A stretch of DNA of 64,000 nucleotides from Phormidium tenue FACHB-1050 (GCF_014696925.1 NZ_JACJQY010000016.1:1-64000), one strand, 5' to 3'; shown: positions 33,850-45,713, counted from the stretch's first letter. A program made the numbers and translations. Notes: a model not told the origin generated them from the sequence alone.

Positions 33850-33884
33850 TTGGCGGCTATAATTAAACAGATCAAGTTTTGTAA

Positions 33885-36005
<2,121 letters not shown>

Positions 36006-36047
36006 GAAATTATTCAAGAATTAGTTTCTGCAATCAAAAATCCTAAG

Positions 36048-36123
36048 AGATCCCCCTCAATCCCCCTTAAAAAGGGGGAAGAATTTAATTCTCCCCCCTT
36101 TTTAAGGGGGGCTGGGGGGGATC
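36048..36123 (+). repeat. Palindromic repeat, AGATCCCCCTCAATCCCCC family
   Basis: AGATCCCCCTCAATCCCCC and its near-complement GGGGCTGGGGGGGATCT bracket an inner AAAAAGGGGGA/TCCCCCCTTTTT hairpin. It lies between ligA and the glutathione reductase gene, ending 30 bases before the latter's ATG. The outer element at 3601-3853 belongs to the same family. Confidence 0.72.
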
Positions 36124-36152
36124 TATACTTACAAAAAAGACAAGAAAAATTT

Positions 36153-37523
36153 ATGACAAATTTTGATTACGACCTATTTGTGATTGGGGCAGGTAGCGGT
36201 GGACTCGCAGCCTCAAAACGGGCTGCGGCACTTGGCGCAAAAGTAGCGATCGCGGAAGGGGATTTAGTAGGGGGGACTTGTGTAATTAGGGGATGTGTAC
36301 CTAAAAAGCTAATGGTATATGCATCACATTTTTCGCATTTCTCTCAAGAAGCATCTGGCTATGGCTGGGAAATTCCCGCAGGTAAGCTGGACTGGAATAA
36401 GCTCCGTGATGCTATTCAATCCGAAGTATCACGCTTAAATAAACTACATATAAGCTTCTTAGAAAAAAGTAATGTCGAGCTAATTTCAGGATTTGCCAAA
36501 TTTGTGGACGCGCATACGGTGGCTGTAGGAGATCGCCAATTCACTGCCGAACGCATCCTGATCGCTGTTGGTGGTGAAGCTTCTAAACCAGACTTAGCAG
36601 GTATGGAACATGCCATCACCTCCAAGGAAATGTTTTTAATGCCCAAATTTCCACAGCGCTTTGCGGTGATTGGTGGAGGGTACATCGGTACGGAATTTGC
36701 AGGAATTATGCGTGGGTTGGGAGCCGATGTCACCCAAATAATTCGCGATCGCTATGTCTTACGTGGTTTTGATCATGATGTCCGCATCAATGTCCAAGAA
36801 AGTATGGTCAATCATGGGATTAAATTTCATACTTGCATTAACAGTGATTCTCTAACTATTTCTAAAAACGCTTCTAAAGATGAAAGTGAACTCACGATTT
36901 CATTTAAGGATGGTGATGGGAACTTGCAGCAAATCAATGCTGATACAGTTCTAGCCGCAACAGGTCGTCAACCAAATCTTTCACCTTTAAGCTTAGACAA
37001 AGCGAATATCGAAGTTGTGAAGGGGGCAATCGCTGTCAAAGAAGATAGCAGCACCAATCAACCCCATATCTATGCGATCGGCGACTGTACTAATCGCGTC
37101 AACTTAACACCCGTGGCGATCGCTGAAGGTCGCGCCTTTGCCGAAACAGTTTACGGACATACGCCCAGATTTATCAGTCATAACAACATTCCTTCTGCCG
37201 TATTCTCACAACCCGAAGCCGCTACCGTTGGCTTATCTGAAGAAAAAGCACGGGAATTATATGGCGATCGGATCAAAGTTTATAAAACCAAATTTCGCCC
37301 CATGTTTTATAGCCTTGCGGGAGGAGACACCAAAACGATGATGAAACTAATCGTTGTTGGTGAAGAAGAGCGGGTTTTGGGGTTACAAATGGTAGGTAAA
37401 GATGCTGCCGAGATCATTCAAGGCATGTCGTTAGTCGTAACTATGGGGGGATGTAAAAAAGATCTTGATAACACTATGGCAATGCACCCCACGGCAGCCG
37501 AAGAATTTATGACGATGCGGTAG
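36153..37523 (+). CDS. gor: Glutathione-disulfide reductase
   Basis: This 456-residue flavoprotein has the FAD-binding GAGSGGLAASKRAA (about 11-24) and the redox-active disulfide GGTCVIRGCVPKKL (about 41-54). The NADPH-binding Rossmann motif is GGGYIGTEFAG, then come the FAD-contacting YAIGDCT and the C-terminal HPTAAEEF with the catalytic His. It reduces oxidised glutathione with NAD(P)H, protecting against peroxide and photo-oxidative stress. The C-terminal HPT and the GCVPKK disulfide separate it from mercuric reductase and lipoamide dehydrogenase. It follows ligA after a repeat of about 75 bases, so separate transcription is likely. Confidence 0.95.
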   Translation: MTNFDYDLFVIGAGSGGLAASKRAAALGAKVAIAEGDLVGGTCVIRGCVPKKLMVYASHFSHFSQEASGYGWEIPAGKLDWNKLRDAIQSEVSRLNKLHISFLEKSNVELISGFAKFVDAHTVAVGDRQFTAERILIAVGGEASKPDLAGMEHAITSKEMFLMPKFPQRFAVIGGGYIGTEFAGIMRGLGADVTQIIRDRYVLRGFDHDVRINVQESMVNHGIKFHTCINSDSLTISKNASKDESELTISFKDGDGNLQQINADTVLAATGRQPNLSPLSLDKANIEVVKGAIAVKEDSSTNQPHIYAIGDCTNRVNLTPVAIAEGRAFAETVYGHTPRFISHNNIPSAVFSQPEAATVGLSEEKARELYGDRIKVYKTKFRPMFYSLAGGDTKTMMKLIVVGEEERVLGLQMVGKDAAEIIQGMSLVVTMGGCKKDLDNTMAMHPTAAEEFMTMR

Positions 37524-37552
37524 TTGTATAGCTGTCGCCAAAATAAAACCCA

Positions 37553-37688
37553 ATAATCGAGTGGCGGTGAGAAGCGCCGCTACTCGATTATTTAACGTCA
37601 GTTCGACGAAAGCGAAAAATGGTAAGAATCGCTAAGCGATTCTTACCATTTTTCGCCATTTGCGGCGTGCGAAGCACGCCGCAAATGG
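37553..37688 (+). repeat. Three consecutive hairpins
   Basis: Adjacent palindromes lie at 37553-37592 (AATAATCGAGTGGCGG...), 37611-37655 (perfect GCGAAAAATGGTAAGAATCGC) and 37656-37688 (perfect CCATTTGCGGCGTGC). The left flank TAGCTGTCGCC...ATAAAACCC is shared with other GC-core elements. The remainder of this 820-base gap is AT-rich; see the hairpins at 38000 and 38227. Confidence 0.68.
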
Positions 37689-37869
37689 CTATATCGAACT
37701 CACGTTTATTTAGCGCAAAGCCCAGTAATTCAATTTTGGAGAACTCACTAAACCTATATATCTAGGGTCAATTCATGAATTGCCCCTAGATTTAAATTAA
37801 ATAAAACGTCTATATTGTGAAGATATATTTAAAGATATTGAGACTACTTTAAATATATTTATATTTATT

Positions 37870-38036
37870 TAACCTAGAGAATCTTGTAAAGATTTATAAG
37901 GATTATGTATTGATAATTGATCTTTAATTATTTTTTAATCATCAATCAATCCCTTACAGCCAAGCAAGGTCTAGTAATTAGTTCTTGTTGTTTTTAAAGC
38001 GGGGATCGCTTATCTGGCAATGATCCCCATTTTTTA
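37870..38036 (+). ncRNA. Possible small RNA ending at a rho-independent terminator
   Basis: At 38000-38035 is GGGGATC-loop-GATCCCC followed by ATTTTTT, a standard terminator, yet the nearest upstream gene ends about 480 bases away beyond three other hairpins. That leaves an orphan terminator in AT-rich sequence and suggests a short non-coding transcript. The start is not defined: a weak TTGAGA/ATATTT pair occurs near 37840-37870. No frame with a ribosome site is visible. I do not match it to a known cyanobacterial RNA family. Confidence 0.25.
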
Positions 38037-38226
38037 TGCTTATAATCAAAGCAAGTTTGAAATTGATTATAAAAGTTTAACTCACACTTACTTTTTTAAA
38101 TCTAAATCCTCAAATTTATTTAAATATTTCTAACTATTCCCTTAGAAATACTTTTAACAAGCCAAATTAAATTTTAACTTCAAATAAAATCAAGCCTTTC
38201 TTGTGATGAACCCATTACAAACGCTG

Positions 38227-38281
38227 AATAATTGAGAAATATAATGTACTGATTCTAAGCCTGTTATATTTCTCAATTATT
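38227..38281 (+). terminator. AT-rich hairpin AATAATTGAGAAATATAA
   Basis: Perfect 18-base arms enclose a 19-base loop about 65 bases upstream of the zinc-ribbon gene. It may be a leader structure of that gene or a palindromic repeat; there is no gene just before it to terminate. Confidence 0.45.
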
Positions 38282-38346
38282 CATTTATCTCAAAATTTTA
38301 TTGATACTTATTTTAAATCTACCTATATTTTAAGGACTTAACCAAA

Positions 38347-38610
38347 ATGATTGAATCTATACGCTGCCCCAATTGCGGTGCGATCGCTGAACGTCACCAC
38401 CTCTCATATCTTGCCCAAGTTAAAACCCAATGCGAAGACTGTGACTATCTATTGGTAATGTGTACTCGCAGTGGACATGTCCTAGAGTCCTATGCTCCAG
38501 GATTACCATCAGAGCCTCGACCAATGCAACCTATTGCTGCTCGCATCACTTCTTTTACCCAAACTCACAGCAATAATTCTCGTAAAGATGTTGCTGCTTT
38601 AACAATTTAA
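38347..38610 (+). CDS. Small four-cysteine zinc-ribbon protein
   Basis: This 87-residue protein has CPNC at residues 7-10 and CEDC near residue 30, the spacing of a zinc ribbon, followed by DYLLVMCTRSGHVLESYAPGL. The C-terminal third is polar and probably disordered. AAGGA about ten bases before the ATG supports the start. Similar short cyanobacterial proteins are sometimes labelled replication-restart or PriA-like because of the Cys pairs, but no helicase is present and no function is shown. It stands alone between an AT-rich gap and accC. Confidence 0.7.
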   Translation: MIESIRCPNCGAIAERHHLSYLAQVKTQCEDCDYLLVMCTRSGHVLESYAPGLPSEPRPMQPIAARITSFTQTHSNNSRKDVAALTI

Positions 38611-38663
38611 GTTGCCATGTGAGGAAATTGGGATTTAGATGCAACCACTTACATACAGAAAAA

Positions 38664-38711
38664 TAGCTCTCTCAGATTTGATTCACGAGTTAATCAAATC
38701 TGAGAGAGCTA
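38664..38711 (+). terminator. Long perfect hairpin TAGCTCTCTCAGATTTGATT
   Basis: Perfect 20-base arms with an eight-base loop (CACGAGTT) lie 54 bases after the zinc-ribbon gene. It is the likely transcript end, although the U-run is weak. A frame running through it (38639-38857) is better explained by the palindrome. The remaining gap to accC (38712-38947) shows a short direct repeat CCAAACACCAA just before the gene and nothing else. Confidence 0.55.
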
Positions 38712-38947
38712 AAATTTGTGCAGGTGGAATTTACAGAATGACCCAATACGCTGGTCAAACAAACATAATCACAAACTTAATCAACATAGCTACCCAAAAA
38801 AAGTTAAAATTCAAAAGCTCTAAGTCATCGTCTACTAACAAAAGCGTAAATCAATGACTGCAAGCTCAATCGGGATTTGCAACCTACCAAAACAGAGCAA
38901 CCAATCACCGATTACCAAACACCAAACACCAATTACCGTTCTGAAAC

Positions 38948-40312
38948 ATGGCTCCAATCGCCAAACTCCTGATTGCCAATCGAGGTGAAATTGCCCTCCG
39001 AATTATTCGGACTTGCGAAGAACTCGGAATTCCGACAGTTGCTGTTTATTCTGATGTCGATCGCAATTCTTTGCATGTACAACTAGCCCATGAAGCTGTC
39101 TGCATTGGCGATTCCCCTAGCAGCAAAAGCTATCTAAATATTCCCAATATTATTTCGGCAGCGCTTACCCATAATGCTACTGCCATCCATCCTGGCTATG
39201 GTTTTCTCTCAGAAAATGCTAGATTTGCCGAAATTTGTGCCGATCATAACTTGATGTTCGTGGGGCCAAGCCCCCACTCGATCCGCTCAATGGGTGACAA
39301 GTCCACCGCCAAAAAGACGATGCAAAAGGCAGGTGTACCAACTATTCCTGGTAGTGAAGGCTTAATTGAGTCGGAAGAGCAGGCGATTAAAATTGCCCAT
39401 GAGATTGGCTATCCCGTAATGATCAAGGCAACCGCAGGCGGCGGCGGTCGGGGGATGCGTCTAGTTACAAATCCTGATGACTTACTGCGTCTGTTACGTG
39501 CGGCTCAAGGTGAGGCTGAGGCGGCTTTTGGCAATGGTGGGGTCTATATGGAGAAAGTGATTGAGGAGCCACGCCACATTGAGGTGCAGATCTTGGCAGA
39601 TATGCATGGTCATGTGGTGCATTTGGGTGAAAGAGACTGCTCGATCCAACGTCGTCACCAAAAATTATTAGAAGAAGCGCCCAGCAGTGCGGTCAATCCG
39701 AAATTACGCGAAAGAATGGGGGATGCGGCGGTAAAGGCTGCTAAAGCAATTAACTATCTCGGTGTGGGGACAGTTGAATTTTTGCTGGATAAATACGGCA
39801 AGTTTTACTTCATGGAGATGAATACTCGCATCCAAGTTGAGCATCCTGTCACCGAGATGATCACAGGTATTGACTTGATTGCTGAGCAGTTACGAGTTGC
39901 TCAAGGCGAGAAGTTGAGATTTCAACAAAAGGACATTGAGATTCGCGGTCATGCGATCGAATGTCGGATCAATGCTGAAGATCCCGATCATAATTTCCGT
40001 CCCAATCCCGGCAAGATCAGTGGCTATTTACCGCCTGGGGGACCTGGTGTTCGCATGGATTCCCATGTTTATACGGATTATGTGATTCCACCCTATTACG
40101 ATTCGCTGATTGCGAAGTTGATTGTCTGGGGTAGCGATCGCAATGCGGCGATTTTACGGATGAAGCGAGCGTTACGCGAATGTGCGATTACAGGTGTACC
40201 AACGACGATTCCTTTTCATCAGAAGGTTTTAGATGATGAGGAATTTAGATTGGGGCATGTGTACACTAACTATGTGCCATTGCTACAAGCGAGACTGGCG
40301 GAACGAGAATAA
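38948..40312 (+). CDS. accC: Biotin carboxylase subunit of acetyl-CoA carboxylase
   Basis: This 454-residue ATP-grasp enzyme is full length for AccC. It shows [21 protein letters not shown] at the N terminus, [11 protein letters not shown], the glycine-rich lid [30 protein letters not shown], and the catalytic [16 protein letters not shown]. It carboxylates biotin on the carrier protein AccB using bicarbonate and ATP, the first step of fatty-acid synthesis. The other carboxylase subunits are not in the window; the genes are commonly dispersed in cyanobacteria. A strong terminator overlaps its stop codon, so it is the end of its transcript. Confidence 0.97.
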   Translation: MAPIAKLLIANRGEIALRIIRTCEELGIPTVAVYSDVDRNSLHVQLAHEAVCIGDSPSSKSYLNIPNIISAALTHNATAIHPGYGFLSENARFAEICADHNLMFVGPSPHSIRSMGDKSTAKKTMQKAGVPTIPGSEGLIESEEQAIKIAHEIGYPVMIKATAGGGGRGMRLVTNPDDLLRLLRAAQGEAEAAFGNGGVYMEKVIEEPRHIEVQILADMHGHVVHLGERDCSIQRRHQKLLEEAPSSAVNPKLRERMGDAAVKAAKAINYLGVGTVEFLLDKYGKFYFMEMNTRIQVEHPVTEMITGIDLIAEQLRVAQGEKLRFQQKDIEIRGHAIECRINAEDPDHNFRPNPGKISGYLPPGGPGVRMDSHVYTDYVIPPYYDSLIAKLIVWGSDRNAAILRMKRALRECAITGVPTTIPFHQKVLDDEEFRLGHVYTNYVPLLQARLAERE

Positions 40313-40343
40313 AGAAAAGCACCCCGACGGGGTGCTTTTCTTT
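40311..40343 (+). terminator. Rho-independent terminator of accC
   Basis: AAAGAAAAGCACCCC-GAC-GGGGTGCTTTTCTTT is a perfect hairpin beginning within the stop codon of accC and ending in a T-rich run. Confidence 0.88.
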
Positions 40344-40357
40344 TATTGCTTTGAATT

Positions 40358-40399
40358 AAAAAGATGAATGGCGGTGCTTCGCGCCGCCATTCATCTTTT
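40358..40399 (+). repeat. GC-core hairpin
   Basis: TAAAAAGATGAATGGCGG pairs with CCGCCATTCATCTTTTT around GTGCTTCGCG. It is followed by TTTTGTCCTGACACAATCGACGGCAGCTATA, a flank shared with other members. It lies next to the 102-bp element at 40434. Confidence 0.65.
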
Positions 40400-40433
40400 T
40401 GATTTTGTCCTGACACAATCGACGGCAGCTATA

Positions 40434-40535
40434 ATACCAAATCACAAAATGGCGTAGCCATTTTGTGATTTTAAAACCCTTACTGGGTTTGGTTTTTAAT
40501 TCCCGAAAGTGTAGCCACACTTTCGGGAATTGGTA
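40434..40535 (+). mobile_element. 102-bp miniature inverted-repeat element, copy 3
   Basis: ATACCAA at the left and TTGGTA at the right are flanked by TA on both sides (40432-40433 and 40536-40537). Internal hairpins CACAAAATGGC-GTA-GCCATTTTGTG and TCCCGAAAGTGTAG/CCACACTTTCGGGA match copy 1 in position. Intergenic. The remaining gap (40536-40839) includes an AGAGAAATTTTTGGAAG palindrome (about 40636-40735) of the AGAGATTTTTTGAAAG family and otherwise nothing. Confidence 0.85.
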
Positions 40536-40839
40536 TAAATTGCGATCGCTTAAATTTGAAATGTTCAAAATGCTATCCTTTTGTTGTAATCCTTTAATCC
40601 TTTTAGAGATTCAAATTTGTCTAAAGTCCAGTCCTAAGTACAGCGCTTTGCGATTAGTTAAACCCCAGAGAAATTTTTGGAAGCGTCCCTCCGCACCTCT
40701 TCCAAAAATTTCTCTGATATTGCATTTCATTATTGAATTGGCGTGATCTAGGGGCTGCTTCACTGCCCACACAAAACAGTTGTTTAGTTAATTTTGTTTC
40801 GTTATTTGGTTTAGGACACTATATTCAATGGCTTAAGTA

Positions 40840-43377
40840 ATGGGCTTCACCAAAGTATTAGGGTCAAAAGTGCGATCACATAGTCAGCTTGTGGGTTTAG
40901 TTCTGCTGCTAACAATGGGATTTGTCGGTAACTATTACCGATGGACATTATTTTTTGATATTGACTTTATATTCGGTTCGATCGCCGTTTTGATTGTTGT
41001 TTGTTTGTACGGTACAAGATGGGGAACTTTTGCAGGATTTATTGCAGGGCTATGTACCTATGTGATCTGGAAGCATCCTTATACTGTGATTACATTTACT
41101 CTCGAAGCTCTATTTGTAGGAGGGATATTTCATCGGCAACAAAATCATCGCCAAAAGCCAAATAACCAAAATAATATTGTTCTGATTGATGCCTTGTTTT
41201 GGCTAGTGCTAGGAATGCCTCTAGTCTGGTTCTTTTATGCAATTTTGTTGCGGGTTGATCAGACTCAAGCGCTGATTATTTTGATTAAGCAGCCTGTTAA
41301 TGCCATTTTTAACGCCTTAGTCTCAAGCCTCTTACTAACACATTTTCCAATTTATCGTTGGGTAAAACGTCCACATGCTCTCAATAGCCTCTCATTGGCT
41401 CAGACATTATTTAATCTTTTACTTGCTTTTGTCTCAGCTCCAACTCTGGTTTTGATCGTACTAGCTAGCCATCAAGTCGTTGACGATATAAAAAATGCAG
41501 TAAGTTTAGATTTGAATGATGCTTCTCGTTATCTCACGGTAGAGGTGCGAGTTTGGTACGATCGCCGCCTTGTGGCTGTCAGTCAACTTGCTGAATTGGC
41601 TAAAGTTAGCGATGTGCAGAGTATCTCATTTCAGCAAAGTGTTAAATTTATTAGTGGGGCTTTTCCTGATTTTCGCCATGTCCATGTTTTAGATATTAAT
41701 GGCAAAACCGTTTTAGATTTGGACAATACGGAAATCAAATCAGAACTTAGTTTTGATCAAGCGGCTTATTTTCAGAAATTGCAGCGATCGCCACAACCAT
41801 TTCTTTCCCCTGTACTGACTAAGATAGATGCTCAGCATTTACCCCATCCTATAGTTCTATTGGGAATACCCATATTGCAAGATGGTAGTCTTATAGGCGC
41901 AATTTTTAATGAGATTGATTTACAAGGGATTACGCGACTTCTAGAGTTGAATGTCGGAGAAGAATCCTTAAATATCTCCATTGTCGATCAACACAAAACG
42001 ATCGCAGCTAGTACTCATCCCCAATTAATTGGCACTCAAAAATTTGATTGGCGCGAAAATGGCGATGTTAAAGATTTAGGTCGCCAATCTTATCACTGGT
42101 TGCCGAATAGTGGCAGTCGTCTCGTGATGGTGCAATGGCAAAACTCTGTCTTTGTTAAAGAGGTGATGATTCGTGCTGATATTCCATGGACGTTGATCAT
42201 TCAAATTGCCGCAACGCCCCTTGTACGGCAGATTGAACAAGTACATATCCAAAATATGGCTTTGATGTTACTAATATCTGGAATAGGGCTTTTTTTTGCA
42301 GCCTTGGTCAGTCATCAGGTAGTTAAACCTTTGATGCAGTTAGCCGAAGTTACGACTAACTTACCTGATAAATTGCTAGAAAAAGAACCCATCCCATGGA
42401 TTCGTAGCTATATTACCGAGTTGTCATTGTTAGTCAATAATTTTCAGATAATGTCTAAGAGTTTGCAGCAAAAGTTTAGTGAAATCCGTCAAGCAAATGA
42501 ACTCTTAGAAGAGCGGGTGCAAGAACGTACTAAAGCTCTTCAGCAAACTAATGAAGAGTTAGAAATGGAGATTCAAGAACGACATCAGGTTGAACAAGAG
42601 CGCGATCGCCTCATCGAAAACCTACTACTATCGGAAACAAAGGTACGTCAACTCAATGCGGATCTCGAAGAACGAGTAGTCCAACGGACGAAACAATTAG
42701 AAATGGCAAATCAGGAATTAGAGTCTTTTTCCTATTCGGTTTCCCATGATTTACGCACTCCGCTTAGAGCGATCGATGGGTTTTCGAGAATGTTGCAAGA
42801 GGATTATGGTCAGATTTTTGATCGTGAAGCCCATCGTTATCTCAAGATTGTGCGTGACAATGCCCAGCGCATGGGAAGTCTAATTGACGATCTACTTAAT
42901 CTTGCACGCCTCAATCGTAAAGAAATATCCAAGCAAACTATTTTTCCCAAAGATCTCGTCAATCATCTGCTCAATGATCTACGTCCTAGTTGGGGCAATC
43001 GTGAGGTTGAATTTGCGATCGCGGATTTACCGCCTCATCAAGGCGATCTGTCTCTATTTACACAAGTCTGGATCAATCTCCTGAGTAATGCCATCAAATA
43101 CACTAGCAAAACTGAGCAAGCTTACATTGAGATCGGTTTTATGGTCATAAATTCGGAAATAGTGTACTTTATTCGAGATAATGGAGCTGGGTTTGATATG
43201 CAATATGCCAGTAAATTATTTGGAGTGTTTCATCGGATGCACCTCGATAATGAGTTTGAAGGCACTGGCATCGGACTAGCGATCGTGCAACGGATCATTC
43301 AAAGACATGGTGGTCGGATCTGGGCTGAAGCAGCTATTAATCAAGGGGCAACCTTTTATTTCACAATTCCCGATTAA
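40840..43377 (+). CDS. Membrane-bound sensor histidine kinase
   Basis: This 845-residue protein has about six membrane helices in the first 230 residues (GSIAVLIVVCLYGTRWGTFAGFIAGL and following). An extracytoplasmic sensor region follows (about 235-470, Cache-like: FPDFRHVHVLDINGKTVLDL, PILQDGSLIGAIFNEIDL), then a membrane helix near 472-495, HAMP, and a long coiled coil (about 545-625). HisKA has His in YSVSHDLRTPLRAIDGF (about 638) and HATPase_c covers 725-845 (NAIKYT, DNGAGFD, GTGIGLAI). The kinase core is of the Cph1-like type but there is no GAF or chromophore domain. An Rcp-type response regulator starts 11 bases after its stop, so the two form a two-component pair. Confidence 0.9.
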   Translation: MGFTKVLGSKVRSHSQLVGLVLLLTMGFVGNYYRWTLFFDIDFIFGSIAVLIVVCLYGTRWGTFAGFIAGLCTYVIWKHPYTVITFTLEALFVGGIFHRQQNHRQKPNNQNNIVLIDALFWLVLGMPLVWFFYAILLRVDQTQALIILIKQPVNAIFNALVSSLLLTHFPIYRWVKRPHALNSLSLAQTLFNLLLAFVSAPTLVLIVLASHQVVDDIKNAVSLDLNDASRYLTVEVRVWYDRRLVAVSQLAELAKVSDVQSISFQQSVKFISGAFPDFRHVHVLDINGKTVLDLDNTEIKSELSFDQAAYFQKLQRSPQPFLSPVLTKIDAQHLPHPIVLLGIPILQDGSLIGAIFNEIDLQGITRLLELNVGEESLNISIVDQHKTIAASTHPQLIGTQKFDWRENGDVKDLGRQSYHWLPNSGSRLVMVQWQNSVFVKEVMIRADIPWTLIIQIAATPLVRQIEQVHIQNMALMLLISGIGLFFAALVSHQVVKPLMQLAEVTTNLPDKLLEKEPIPWIRSYITELSLLVNNFQIMSKSLQQKFSEIRQANELLEERVQERTKALQQTNEELEMEIQERHQVEQERDRLIENLLLSETKVRQLNADLEERVVQRTKQLEMANQELESFSYSVSHDLRTPLRAIDGFSRMLQEDYGQIFDREAHRYLKIVRDNAQRMGSLIDDLLNLARLNRKEISKQTIFPKDLVNHLLNDLRPSWGNREVEFAIADLPPHQGDLSLFTQVWINLLSNAIKYTSKTEQAYIEIGFMVINSEIVYFIRDNGAGFDMQYASKLFGVFHRMHLDNEFEGTGIGLAIVQRIIQRHGGRIWAEAAINQGATFYFTIPD

Positions 43378-43388
43378 TGTACTAATCA

Positions 43389-43868
43389 ATGACAGAACAA
43401 CTTCACGAGCAGTTTTATGAGCAGTTTGCTGATCAAAAAGTTTTTATCTTGTTAGTTGAAGACAATCCTGCTGATGCGGAATTAGCAATTCGAGCTTTAC
43501 GTCGGGGACGGATTAGCAATGAAATACATCTATTAAAAGATGGTGCAGAAGCACTAGATTTTATTTTCTGCCGAGGTGACTATGCTCATCGCACAATCAC
43601 TGATTACCCTAAAATGATTTTGCTGGATTTAAAGCTTCCCAAAGTCAGTGGATTAGAAGTTTTACAACAACTTAAATCCGATCCGCGCACGCAAATGATT
43701 CCTGTCGTAGTACTAACTTCCTCGGCGCAAGATAGCGATGTACTGGAAAGCTATAAACTCGGTGTAAATAGTTATATTGTGAAACCCGTAGATTTTGAGC
43801 AATTTAACAAAGCTGTCGAACAACTAGGTTTTTACTGGGTTTTAATTAATCGCTCTCCCTATGCTTAG
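43389..43868 (+). CDS. Rcp1-type single-domain response regulator
   Basis: This 159-residue protein is one receiver domain: [17 protein letters not shown] with the acidic pair, phospho-acceptor Asp in [12 protein letters not shown], the switch Thr/Ser in VLTSSAQ and the Lys in VKPVDF. The insertion [20 protein letters not shown] is typical of the Rcp1 group that serves Cph1-type kinases. With no output domain it probably acts by protein contact, for example on motility or a downstream relay. It is co-transcribed with the kinase just upstream. Confidence 0.93.
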   Translation: MTEQLHEQFYEQFADQKVFILLVEDNPADAELAIRALRRGRISNEIHLLKDGAEALDFIFCRGDYAHRTITDYPKMILLDLKLPKVSGLEVLQQLKSDPRTQMIPVVVLTSSAQDSDVLESYKLGVNSYIVKPVDFEQFNKAVEQLGFYWVLINRSPYA

Positions 43869-43906
43869 GAATGGCGACAGCTATAAGTAAATGAGCAAAG
43901 TAAATT

Positions 43907-43959
43907 ACCCAAACCCATAAAGTTGCGCCCCGCAGGGGCGCAACTTTATGGGTTTGGGT
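43907..43959 (+). repeat. Palindromic repeat, CCCATAAAGTTGCGCC family
   Basis: ACCCAAACCCATAAAGTTGC and its complement are perfectly paired around GCA. Related to 4869-4938 and 25801-25847. The gap to the protease gene also holds a perfect TAGTTTTTTGTGGCGCGGC hairpin at 44103-44143, and otherwise nothing recognised. Confidence 0.7.
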
Positions 43960-44171
43960 TTGTAATTAATTATGCCCATTTACTTATAAGTACGAATTAA
44001 AGCAACATTCGGGAACCAAAATACTTCTAATATTGACAGAACTTATGCAGTAGCCCTGCGTTCAAGTTCTTGGTTTATTTGCTTACGGTAAAATTAAAGA
44101 ATTAGTTTTTTGTGGCGCGGCAAAGCCGCGCCACAAAAAACTAGCTGATGATCGTGACTGAGGATAGTTTT

Positions 44172-45590
44172 GTGAAAAAAGGATTAATTAAATTTTTGGC
44201 AACTAGCCTAATACTATGCGGTGGTATCAGTACGATCGCTACTGTTCCTTTGATCGCACCGTCACCTGTACAAGCCCAAGACGAAGATACAAATATTCGT
44301 GTCTATAAACAAGCTAGCCCTGCCGTCGTCTCAATTCAGTCACGGAGTGGTAATGGCAGTGGCTCAATCATTGATCCCAAAGGTTTAGTTTTAACTAATG
44401 CCCATGTGGTACGTGGTGCAACTACAGTAAATGTAATCCTCAGTGATAAGCGTCAATTTCGCGGGGTAGTGATTGCTAGTAGTCGCAATCCTGATCTGGC
44501 GGTGATCAGACTGGATGGCGTAACCACAAATCTACCGACAATTCAGATTGCATCTTCCAGTGGCATTCAAGTGGGGCAAAGGGCTTTTGCGATCGGCAAT
44601 CCCTTCGGGCGATTTGCGGGGACTTTGACGACAGGGATCATTAGTCGCATTGACAGCGATCGCAAATTATTACAAACCGATGCTGCTCTAAATCCCGGAA
44701 ATTCAGGGGGACCTTTGCTAAATAGCCGTGCCGAACTGGTGGGTGTAAATACAGCGATTTTTACAACGAGTTCCGCTAATAGTGGCATTGGTTTAGCGAT
44801 CGAAGCTGATACGGTTAAGCAATTTATTGCCGCAGTTCGCCAAGGAGCGATCGCCAATAATCCTACGCCTGCGATCGCGGCTACCAATGTCCTTACTCTA
44901 GATGGCAATGTAATCTCTGCGGTTTTGACGGCTTCAGACAGAACCTTACCCGATGGCAGCTATTTCAAAGCCTATCAATTTCAAGGTCAAGCAGGACAAT
45001 CCGTAGTGATTGAGATGCGTGCTAATGCGATCGATCCCTATCTAGTCCTATTTGATGCTGCGGGGCGTAAAGTTGCTGAAGATGATGATGGCGGTGGTGG
45101 TAAAAATGCTCGTCTTGCCGTTACTTTACCAACTACGGGTAAATATACTCTCTATGCCAACTCCTATGAAGTAGGACAAACAGGCTCCTTTACGATCGCG
45201 GGGATGATCGCAGGTAGGGTAAGCAATAACTTTACTTCTCAATCCTCAATTGAACCAAGCGATCGGCGGATCATCTTGCAAAAAAATGGAGTTCTGGGAA
45301 CGCAGAGTCGAGTTTTTGCTAGAGATGGCAGTCGGTTTGATGCTTTTAGTTTTAATGGTCGAGCAGGGCAAGTAGTCCAAATTGAACTTGTCAGTTCCGA
45401 TTTTCATCCCTATTTAGTCTTATTCTCACCCGACAGCAGGGTATTGCAAGAAAACAACGGTTTACCGAGCCGTAAGAATGCATCAATGACGCTTGAATTG
45501 CCAATTACAGGAACCTACCGCACGATTGTCAATGCTTTTGATCGCACAGGCAAAGGTGCATACAAACTTATCGTCAAAACGGTTGATTAA
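44172..45590 (+). CDS. Secreted trypsin-like serine protease with two PPC domains
   Basis: The GTG at 44172 is preferred because GAGGA lies about nine bases before it; an ATG at 44148 adds eight residues without a ribosome site. A signal peptide ends near VQAQ. The protease domain (S1C/HtrA type) has His in NAHVV (about 76), Asp in NPDLAVIRL (about 108) and Ser in GNSGGPLL (about 177), so the triad is complete. No PDZ domain follows. Instead there are two bacterial pre-peptidase (PPC) β-sandwich domains (about 240-345 and 370-470; FKAYQFQGQAGQSVVIEM, DPYLVLFDAAG). It is likely a periplasmic or extracellular quality-control or processing protease. It is alone on its transcript. Confidence 0.92.
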   Translation: MKKGLIKFLATSLILCGGISTIATVPLIAPSPVQAQDEDTNIRVYKQASPAVVSIQSRSGNGSGSIIDPKGLVLTNAHVVRGATTVNVILSDKRQFRGVVIASSRNPDLAVIRLDGVTTNLPTIQIASSSGIQVGQRAFAIGNPFGRFAGTLTTGIISRIDSDRKLLQTDAALNPGNSGGPLLNSRAELVGVNTAIFTTSSANSGIGLAIEADTVKQFIAAVRQGAIANNPTPAIAATNVLTLDGNVISAVLTASDRTLPDGSYFKAYQFQGQAGQSVVIEMRANAIDPYLVLFDAAGRKVAEDDDGGGGKNARLAVTLPTTGKYTLYANSYEVGQTGSFTIAGMIAGRVSNNFTSQSSIEPSDRRIILQKNGVLGTQSRVFARDGSRFDAFSFNGRAGQVVQIELVSSDFHPYLVLFSPDSRVLQENNGLPSRKNASMTLELPITGTYRTIVNAFDRTGKGAYKLIVKTVD

Positions 45591-45615
45591 CTCACCTTAC
45601 GCAGAAAAAAGATCT

Positions 45616-45713
45616 GCCCTCATCCCCCAGCCCCTTCTCCCGCAGGAGAAGGGGAGAAATATCTATTAATTCTTGTTCCCCTCTCCTGCGGGAGAGGGGC
45701 TAGGGGTGAGGGT
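45616..45713 (+). repeat. Palindromic repeat, CCCTCATCCCCCAGCCCC family
   Basis: GCCCTCATCCCCCAGCCCC and GGGGCTAGGGGTGAGGG form the outer arms. Two internal hairpins (CTTCTCC-CGCA-GGAGAAG and CTCTCC-TGC-GGGAGAG) lie between. This is an intergenic copy of the family that has entered ligA and mnmE. A perfect AAATCTAAAGGTGC hairpin follows at 45745-45781. Confidence 0.75.

Noticed and set aside
37553-37688. CRISPR-like array (three adjacent palindromes)
   Set aside because: The units differ in sequence, there are no equal spacers, and no cas gene is near; they are independent hairpin repeats.
38639-38857. 72-codon open frame between the zinc-ribbon gene and accC
   Set aside because: It runs through a perfect 20-base-arm hairpin and lacks a convincing ribosome site and protein-like composition.
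43990-44100. tRNA-like stretch (GCGTTCAAGTTC)
   Set aside because: It resembles a T-loop only superficially; no cloverleaf can be drawn.
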